This document shows positions 56,597 through 64,000 of a DNA stretch of 64,000 nucleotides, in pieces (the stretch's first letter is position 1; each line of letters starts with the position of its first letter). The stretch is taken from the NCBI GenBank assembly GCA_032622095.1, contig CP136069.1, positions 38,044,194-38,108,193 of the forward strand. Reading direction: 5' to 3'. The position numbers were made by a program, and so were the translations under genes. Under the pieces are notes generated by a model. The model was not told the origin of the DNA. It did no database searches and saw only the letters and a list, made by a program, of their open reading frames with translations. The DNA comes from Siphonodentalium dalli (taxonomy: Eukaryota > Mollusca > Scaphopoda > Gadilida > Siphonodentaliidae).

Positions 56597-57022
56597 ATGA
56601 ATTGTGTGAACGTGTCGTCAAGTGCAGCACGAAACTTTACAACGCACATCAACATCACGATCAGTGGAAGTGCGCCAAATACGACTGATTCGCTGGCAAG
56701 TCAGCTCACCCAAGAAGACACGGATATGGATGCATTCTTGTACATCCTCATCGTGTTGTCCCTGTATGCTACCAGCATCGTTTTGTTGATGGTTAAGTAC
56801 ATTCGCAGGGAGGAGGCGGAAATAGCCCTTGATTATTACTACGACGAATACGTCATGAGGGATAAATTCCGACATCAAACGGCACAGTCACACATCAAAT
56901 TTCTTAAACAAATTGGTGTGCCGGACTGTGACTCGCAGGATCAGCCCAGTTTGCCTGAGTGTCAGTTTGTTATATCGGAACAAGGAAACCTTTTGAATGA
57001 GATACGCGTTTCTTCGGTTTGA
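56597..57022 (+). CDS. KCNE-like single-pass potassium-channel accessory subunit
   Basis: 141 residues in one exon. KCNE peptides are type I single-span membrane proteins that bind voltage-gated potassium channels and change their gating. The N-terminal 46 residues carry four N-glycosylation sites (N5, N13, N19, N28). One membrane span covers about residues 47-66 (AFLYILIVLSLYATSIVLLM), followed by KYIRR. The YIL(I/V)V.S.Y start, the basic stop-transfer and the acidic/aromatic ALDYYYDEYV that follows match the KCNE core, closest by eye to KCNE4. Length is within the family's range. An acceptor-like AACACCAACAG lies 12 bp before the ATG; an intronless coding frame after a 5' UTR intron is also usual for KCNE genes. 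The upstream DNA is the MITE/triplication block. No clear AATAAA seen nearby. A different small membrane protein remains possible. Confidence 0.72.
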   Translation: MNCVNVSSSAARNFTTHINITISGSAPNTTDSLASQLTQEDTDMDAFLYILIVLSLYATSIVLLMVKYIRREEAEIALDYYYDEYVMRDKFRHQTAQSHIKFLKQIGVPDCDSQDQPSLPECQFVISEQGNLLNEIRVSSV

Positions 57023-57420
57023 CGTCCAGATTTGAGAGAGCAATGCACCTATGAACCATTGTCCGCATACTGAGTGTATATTATATATGTATTAACATGT
57101 TTAATTATTTATTTCACATACATACACCTGAATTACTTCCGCTTACTCCACATCGCTCCGATAGCCACGCACCCTGGTCTGTGCTATATAAATTTTACAC
57201 AATTAGTGTAAAGATATTTAATTTCCAATCCTAAACATAGATTATAGATATAATTTGTCTTCAAACTTTACGGTTATATCCCTTCATAACATTAATCGAA
57301 ACACGGGATATTTCTTAAATCTGCTCAACAAAATGTTGATGCAGTTATAACCTATTCGGTGTAAGATTTCGTTGTGATGCATGGTCTTTAGTATACGCAT
57401 GAACCTCCAGTAACGATACA
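57023..57420. other. 3' flank of the KCNE-like gene
   Basis: AT-rich; probably 3' UTR and flank. No canonical poly-A signal identified. Confidence 0.4.
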
Positions 57421-57422
57421 AA

Positions 57423-58022
57423 CCCATTTAAAAAGTACCACGCTGTTACCATACTAAAATACTACGGTAAAGTTTACCATGGTATATGGCCGCACGGTAA
57501 AATTTTACTGTGCAACCTACCATGGCATTTTACCATGGTAAAATGTAGCATGCTTAAATCATGGTAACGTTTACCGTGGGAATTTTGGCCCAATGGTAAA
57601 AATTACTGTGAAACTTACCCAGGTATTTATTTACCATGGTGAAATGTAGCATGCTACCATGATAAAATTTACTGCGCAACTTACCATGGTATTTGTTACC
57701 ATGGTAAAATATACCACCCATTAACCATGGTATAATATGTATATAGCATGGCAGTTTACCATGGTAGAACTTTGCCATGGGAGTACCAGGGTACGCTTTT
57801 AGATTAGAAGTTTGGGATTACATATTGGAGGTCAATACTGTTAATGTTTTGGTATGATACCGGGTACAACTATTTTGCACGGATTAACTAACAACACATG
57901 GTGTTCTTCTAAGAAAAAGAGAAGAAAACGCCTCATCTGCATAATGTGCTATTGTGAAATAGAGTTATCGCTCATGTTAGTACCGTGGTAAAGTACCACG
58001 GTTAAGCATGGCGCTTTTTATA
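57423..58022. mobile_element. CCATGG-rich element (left part), interrupted by the foldback element
   Basis: Starts CCCATTTAAAAAGTACCACG and is packed with TACCATGGTA-type palindromes to about 57780. Its other end, CATGGCGCTTTTTATA..TGGG, is split by the insertion 58023-59878 and resumes at 59888. The two outer ends are inverted (CCCATWTAAAAAG). Confidence 0.7.
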
Positions 58023-59878
58023 GGGTGTGTCTTTTTACCGGATTCCGGATTCCGGATTTCGACCCGGATTTAGGTGTCTTTTTACCGGATTTCGACCCGG
58101 ATTCGGGTATGAATTTCATGCTTGTTTTATCACACATTTAACCCATTAAAAGCCGTTTCTGACACGCGGAAACTGGTTAGGAGGTGAGATTAAACCAATA
58201 TAGGGCTGTCGTGCTCATTCAACCCGATTAATCGTATTTAAAGGTACATATCGTGCCCGGATCAGCATACTTCTTATTTTTTCACACAGACACGGCGGTT
58301 TGATTGATTTTACGTGATCATGATGGCATTTAAGGGAACACACCATGTCCGGATCCGAATTAATTATTTCGTAATTATTGATCATATTTAAAGGTAGATA
58401 TCATGTCCGGATCCGGTTGTTTTCTCTCTATTTTGTTCCATATAAATTATCGTCTTTTTGATATATTAAATGTTACGTGGAACAAAGTTATAAGTTGATT
58501 TTGAGACGTTATACTAGGCTGTTGGATTGATTTCACGGAATGATTATCGCATTTAAAGGTACACACCATGTGCGGAACCGAATTAATTTCCACGTATTTA
58601 CTGATAATATTTAAAGGTACAGATTATGCCCGGATCCGGATTTTTCTTCTTATAAAGTAATGCTTATTTAATACAATAAATGTAAACTGAGTCGCGTCGG
58701 CTGGAGAACAAAAAATCTTCACAAAAGCAAGTCAATTTATTTTAATCCCAATTATACTACTGTTAAACGCAACCTGTGCCATGTTTTCGCGGGTCTGAAA
58801 TGCCTTTTAATGTGTTAAACATGGGTTATAATAAACATAAAATTGAGATCAGGGTTCGGGTCGAAATTAGAAAAAGACACACAAAATCCGGATCCAGATC
58901 CGGGCATAAAGTTTGTCTGTAAATGGGCTCATTCTCGCGTGAAATCAATCCAAGCGCCATGTTCACCGTTTCCAAATAAACTGAGTTCCGCGTGGCTCAG
59001 CTGCCATTAAATGTATTAAATACTTGACTATTTATATGAAATAGAAAAGAACTATTCGTATCCGAATCCGGGAATGATCTGATCTAAACATCAACATCTA
59101 TAACCTAGTTCCATGCGACTCAGTTTACATTTATTGTATTAAATAAGCATTACTTTATAAGAAGAAAAATCCGGATCCGGGCATAATCTGTACCTTTAAA
59201 TATTATCAGTAAACACGTGGAAATTAATTCGATTCCGCACATGGAAAACTCCGGATCCGGGCATAATCTGTACCTTTAAATATTATCAGTAAACACGTGG
59301 AAATTAATTCGGTTCCGCACATGGTGTGTACCTTTAAATGCGATAATCATTGCGTGAAATCAATCCAACAGCCTAGTATAACGTCTCAAAATCAACTTAT
59401 AACTTTGTTCCACGTGACATTTAATATATCAAGAAGACGATAATTTATATGGAAAAAAAGAGAGAGAAAACAACCAGATCCGGACATGATATCTACCTTT
59501 AAATATGATCAATAATTACGAGATAATTAATTCGGATCCGGACATGGTGTGTTTCCTTAAATGCCATCATGATCACGTAAAATCAATCCAACCGCCGTGT
59601 CTACATATATGAAAAAATAAGAAGTATGCTGATCCGGGCACGATATGTACCTTTAAATACGATTAATCGGGTTGAATGAGCACGACAGCCCTATATTGGT
59701 TTAATCTCACCTCCTAACCAGTTTCCGCGTGTCAGAAACGGCTTTTAATGGGTTAAATGTGTGATAAAACAAGCATGAAATTCATACCCGAATCCGGGTC
59801 GAAATCCGGTAAAAAGACACCTAAATCCGGGTCGATATCCGGGATCCGGAATCCGGAATCCGGTAAAAAGACACACCC
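58023..59878. mobile_element. Foldback/MULE-like transposon with long inverted arms
   Basis: The left arm 58023 to about 58695 begins GGGTGTGTCTTTTTACCGGA. The right arm, about 59120-59878, is its inverted copy. The flanks are CTTTTTATA at 58014-58022 and at 59879-59887, an exact 9-bp target duplication. Each arm contains about five sub-repeats of TTTAAAGGTACA..ATGTCCGGATCC type. The right arm is longer by an internal direct duplication of about 86 bp (59175-59330). The 420-bp centre has no coding frame. Nine-bp duplications and long arms made of sub-repeats fit Foldback or Mutator-like elements. Non-autonomous. Confidence 0.93.
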
Positions 59879-59887
59879 CTTTTTATA

Positions 59888-60374
59888 TGGGTTGATTTCA
59901 GTCAGAGATAGATTGTGTGAATACAGGTAACTGAGTTCAACATTCCCTATAGTATTAATGGCATGTGGCCGCTAATAACACATCCTGTGATTTTGAATGA
60001 GGTAGAACTATGGTAGAACTAAGGGATGTTTTCAAATTTTCTGACACAAGTGGTTTAATTATATTAGCATGTTATTATGTTAGCTATGTTATAAGGTATT
60101 AATATAATTACAGCTATGGTAAATTAGAGAAGGTAGCACAATATCACATGATTAATCACATTCAGGAGTTCACGTGAATGCCCTGGTTCCACGTGTACAT
60201 GTATAGTACGTCTTTTTAATGAAAGTTATATAAGAGTGCGGGAAGGGACTCTGACCAAAACACCATCAACCCATCAAACTATTGTGGACCGAGAAGACTT
60301 GCTCTACATATATAGTAGAATAATCTCGTCTAATATCTGTTAATATGATAATAGACACACAACTGCATCAACTC
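59888..60374. other. End of the split CCATGG element, then no feature
   Basis: 59888-59893 completes the CCATGG element end (TGGGTT). Nothing else is supported. Confidence 0.45.
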
Positions 60375-60960
60375 TAACATGGTTGAGTACCCTAGTACAT
60401 TTCAATGGAACCATGGTAGTGCCATGGGAAATATCAATCTACGGTTGTAGTAGCATGTTAGTACCATATACTACACAGGTAACTCCACCTGTAACACCTT
60501 AGAGTACCTTAGTATAGTACCATGGTAGATATCAATTTAACGTGGTAGTACCAGTGTAGAGTACTCTAATAGTACCATGGTAGTACCATAGTAGTACCAC
60601 ACTATACCACGGTCCTATGGTAGTACCATGGTAGTACCATGTTAGAGTAACATGGTGCTTTTTTATCTGGGATACCTTGATTGACCTAATGAAATAAAAC
60701 TTACCCTAGTATTACCATTGAAAATTGAAATTTACCATGGTATGGTAATGCATGGTAAATGTCTATTTACCATGGTGTTATAATATCGTTTAACATGGTA
60801 TGTAATAGTTATATAAGATGAGAGCATAGTAAAATACTATGGTTTACATAGTAATATATAACATGGTCTTACCATGGTAAACGATGGTCTTACCAAGGTA
60901 AACGGTAATTTACCATGGTAAAACGGTGGTACATTTTTTACCATGGTAAATGTCTACCTA
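60375..60960. repeat. CCATGG-rich palindromic repeat
   Basis: Dense ACCATGGTA and AGTACCATGGTAGTACCAT words. The end CATGGTGCTTTTTTATCTGG at about 60651 matches the terminal sequence of the element at 57423/59893. A second block from 60690 to 60960 follows. Confidence 0.75.
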
Positions 60961-61854
60961 CCTCCTTGCTACTGTGTTAGATTACCATAGTATGTAATAG
61001 CGAGGTCTATAGGGCGCTAAATCATATATTCCGCGTTCAATACTATTACATGTACTTTAGGCAGTTGCCATCAAGATCTTATTAAAATTATAACAAAATA
61101 TTTGCAAATATCATCTTGCCCTCTGAGCCTTTTACAGCAGCCATTGGTTAGCCATACCATTTTATATATTATTTTAGATCACAAATACACAATCAACAAT
61201 CACTGACCTACTGTCCAGTCCATTATGATGCCACGTCCAGTTGGAGTGCATCGACAACAATGATCTTGAACACTGCATGTGCACATGCACCATTGCAATT
61301 GTGAGGTGAATGTTATAGGCCTTTAGAAGATGAAATCCATTTACACAAAGCATATCTTTATATATTAACTCAGGATTTGGGTTGTATTAATATGTTGGAA
61401 TATGCTAAATAGTAATTGCTGGATTTATTTCAGTAATTGTTCGGGGTGGGTCCTAAAATGTTGGCCAGGAAAAAAAAAAACAACAATTGTTGAGTGTGGG
61501 TGTTCTGGTAGCGGAAAAGGGTAGTTTACCATGGTACAACCGTGGTACTTTTTATGTGGGAAGCTCAAACTGTCACAAGATTCAAGTCTTTTACAAAAAG
61601 AAGATGGGCATGAAATCCAGTCTAGATAGAGCCTTGAAATTAATTATCTCATTTTAATCCCGTTTATCCTCTACCCGTGGAGCAAAAAAAAGAGCGTTCC
61701 TTTTCCAATATGGTAACAATGAAGAGCGGGATTTTGAAACAACTGAACATTTGTATTGTTGGGCAAGTCTTCCCATGACGACTATGTTGTGGAATATCTA
61801 GTTTGTATCGATCTTCTTTGATCATGCACTCATGGACGTTGCGACATGACATGG
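60961..61854. other. No gene; CCATGG fragment and motif copies
   Basis: TTTACCATGGTACAACCGTG with GTACTTTTTATGTGGG at 61526-61560 is a short terminal piece of the CCATGG family. AAAAGAGCGTTCC is at about 61689 and GAAGAGCGGG at about 61721. Confidence 0.45.
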
Positions 61855-62345
61855 GGTTGGGGTGTCTCACCCCCCAACTTTGGTCAAAATTTTCAACAGT
61901 TGGAAATTTCATACCTGCCACAACATTAGTTGGAAATCTCACACCAACAATAGGCTGAAATTGTTCTTGTAGTTTTATTTTCCAACAATTAATTAGAGGG
62001 GAATTTGTTGTTTTTAGACCAACATTTTAACATTTTCCTACTTTTGGTTAACATTTTGGACTGAAGTGGGCATCAGTTGAAAATTTTCCAACCCTATGGG
62101 GGTGACAATTTCCAACAGTTGAAAAGCTTGTGTCAAGGTCCCTCCCCCGTGGCCAGTCAAAAACTGCTAGTTAATTTAAGAAAACAATATGTTCCTACTT
62201 TTGGTCAAAATTGTGGACTGAAATGGTCATCAGTTGGAAACTTTCCAACATTAGCAAATCTTGAGGCCAGTCTAGTTGCTAGGATTTTGCTATTTTCTTG
62301 TTCAGATTTCAAAATATTCTCACACCGGGCCGAACCATGTATAGG
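61855..62345 (+). repeat. GTTGGAAA dispersed repeat, best-preserved inverse copy
   Basis: From GGTGTCTCACCCCCCAACTT to CACACCGGGCCGAACCATG. Blocks TTGGAAATTTCATACCTGCC, GTCCCTCCCCCGTGGCCAGT and TTTCTTGTTCAGATTTC match 26623-27165 in reverse and 27770-28190 in the same sense. Confidence 0.75.
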
Positions 62346-64000
62346 CTGATCCTGTCCTGACCGGGATAATATTTAAATGGAATACAATTCAATCGCATCG
62401 ACTCTTGGGAAAACTAACAGACTTCGGCTATTGTATCAAACGAGAAATGTCAGACTGAAGCTGTATAAATAATCCAGCAGAGATATACGGGTGTGAGTAA
62501 TGCCCCCTGTCTATTAGTGCCGTCGTAGAATACCCAGCGATCGATCATGTTTCAAAGAGCTGCCGACGGACATAGGTAGAATTATGCCGATATGCCTAGA
62601 TAAACCAACTAAGTATTTTTAATCGAACGAAGTGAATGGTTGACTTGAAACATATTTTATTTGCATAATATACAAAAGGGATTGGGGCACAAGGTTTTGC
62701 AACTTAAGAAGCCCCTCTCCTACTACAATATAATAACACACATGTGATCAAGATGACGGTACAAACGTATTTACATGGTGATGAGTTATGAGAGATATAG
62801 TGTGTAGTGCCTTCCAGAGATAAACAGACATGAGGTTGATTCTATGGAGCCCGGGATGTGACATGGTAATATATTTTTTTCCCTAATTAACCCTCATTCC
62901 ATCTTCCACAAAAATAAATACTGATGCATGTCTTCAGTATTTAGTCTTGCTGAAGAGGGTATCATACACCTTACACTCCATTTCCGCCATTCCTGATATC
63001 ATATCGGTATGGTGCAGTCGTCACTGCGCAACGATCCATTATACATGTATACTTTAGAGTGCAATATACTGGCATACTATCCGTGAGCATCACATAGCCG
63101 CCCGGTTTATATGTGTATACATGCATGTGCCGTCCGGAACTGGCTTACACACGGACGGGGGCACACTATATCTAGTCACCACGGTCCATATATGGGCAAA
63201 TACTCCAATCGTGAGCCCACGTGGGCACCACAGCCTAATATAATTTGTAACTATATATATAAGTAAGCCCTACTGGCATACGGTCGCATACCCCCCCCCC
63301 CCAGGAAGCATCCACGTATCAAACATACTCTCATGTATAATTTGTTGTCGCAACTGCGATGTAAAGGAGTCCGCAGGCGTGAGGCCATTTTGACTGAATT
63401 ACCGATAGCACAGTATTTATATATGTTAAACCGTGCGCACGGATTATAATTTCGCCCGTTTTAAACTGACGGTATCATCCAATCAAGTGCATTGCATTTT
63501 CCGCATCTCGCATGTGTGTTTTCTTCGTAACTATTTTCGTATAAGGTTCAAGGTTGTATAACCACAGTTCTGACTTGTGCAGATGCTTATGGATCAACAC
63601 CACGATGCCCAAACTGACAATAAAATTGATATTTATTTAGACTGATACATTTACCATATTTCAACAAAGATCTCAATATTTACTGATTAATTGACACTTA
63701 AATACCATGCACCCCAGTGGCATTGCCGTCCTTCCGGGTATGTATCTCAGCCAAACATGTATATGTCATCGGATCTCGATCAAAATTGGTGATGATGTTG
63801 GCCATCACGGGGGAACTCCTCGATAGGAAATCGGATCTGGATGACAGTTGTTAAGGACGTGAGCTTGAAAAGAAGCCATTGTTCTGATCGAAATGGTCAC
63901 AGTTAAGTCATTTTTCTACTCAGTTATGTGCACACTGTGCAAGGTGAGGTGTTCACCAGGCGGCAGCATAGCTCCTTTTTGTTGTATTCGTGTTGGATTC
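62346..64000. other. No supported gene
   Basis: C(14) run at 63289-63302. At 62645-62720 a TTTATTTGCATAATATAC / GGGATTGGGGCACAAG stretch may be a retroelement tail similar to 33975. The last 300 bp are more GC-balanced but I recognise no coding segment. Confidence 0.4.

Overview
This is animal (metazoan) genomic DNA. It is AT-rich, has very few long open reading frames, its genes are split by introns with GT..AG junctions, and it is packed with repeats. A DMRT gene carrying a DMA domain, a KCNE-like membrane peptide and CR1-like and Penelope-like retroelement remnants suit a marine invertebrate. A lophotrochozoan, most likely a mollusc, is my best guess, but the sequence alone does not prove it. 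I see no bacterial genes, operons or CRISPR arrays.

Genes. (1) A DMRT transcription factor lies on the minus strand at 8000-12544. I rebuilt it as three coding exons whose splice phases agree (12544-12198, 10019-9883, 8868-8000), giving about 450 residues with an N-terminal DM zinc domain and a DMA domain. (2) A single-exon KCNE-like potassium-channel accessory peptide lies on the plus strand at 56597-57022. (3) A short cysteine-rich, PLAC-like possible exon lies on the minus strand near 44222-44424, at low confidence. Relics of retroelement coding are a LINE reverse-transcriptase tail (21243-21890), a GIY-YIG domain of Penelope type (14657-14986) and a tRNA-derived SINE (about 53440-53721).

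Repeats fill most of the rest. The left end (1-1785) is a 49-bp satellite with a 726-bp higher-order period. The window is dominated by small non-autonomous DNA transposons bounded by TTAA, as in the piggyBac superfamily. The commonest (termini CCCTTTACCCAACA) carries near-perfect 70-bp hairpins in inverted pairs; the same hairpins also occur inside elements with unrelated ends. Other TTAA families begin CCCTTTCAGTGCC, CCCTTTCATGACGAG, CYCTTTCTWTACTAAA, AGGCACGTGTGGCC and AGGAGTAATGTACACT. Also present are two Harbinger-like elements placed end to end across one shared TTA (26382-28470), TA-flanked palindromic MITEs (36858-37035 and a tandem set at 42796-43195), and a 1.86-kb foldback element with long inverted arms and an exact 9-bp target duplication (58023-59878), itself inserted in the end of a CCATGG-rich element. 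Tandem repeats occur at 5445-6440, 18340-18665, 24435-24655, 39822-40062, 41100-42600, 44728-44920, 47440-48380 and 55017-56288.

Layout: satellite and MITEs (1-7.9 kb); DMRT gene with repeat-filled introns (8.0-12.5 kb); mixed MITEs and retroelement relics (12.6-31.9 kb); palindromic MITEs and tandem repeats (32-49 kb); TTAA elements, SINE and a 424-bp triplication leading directly to the KCNE-like gene (49.7-57.0 kb); CCATGG and foldback region and mostly featureless DNA (57-64 kb). The genes do not form a functional cluster. Their shared feature is that the same hairpin MITE lies within 100 bp of both confident genes. No self-contained new enzymatic system is visible; the most unusual signals are the hairpin cassette shared among transposon families, the dispersed AATAAAGAGCGTT motif, and the DMRT domain combination.
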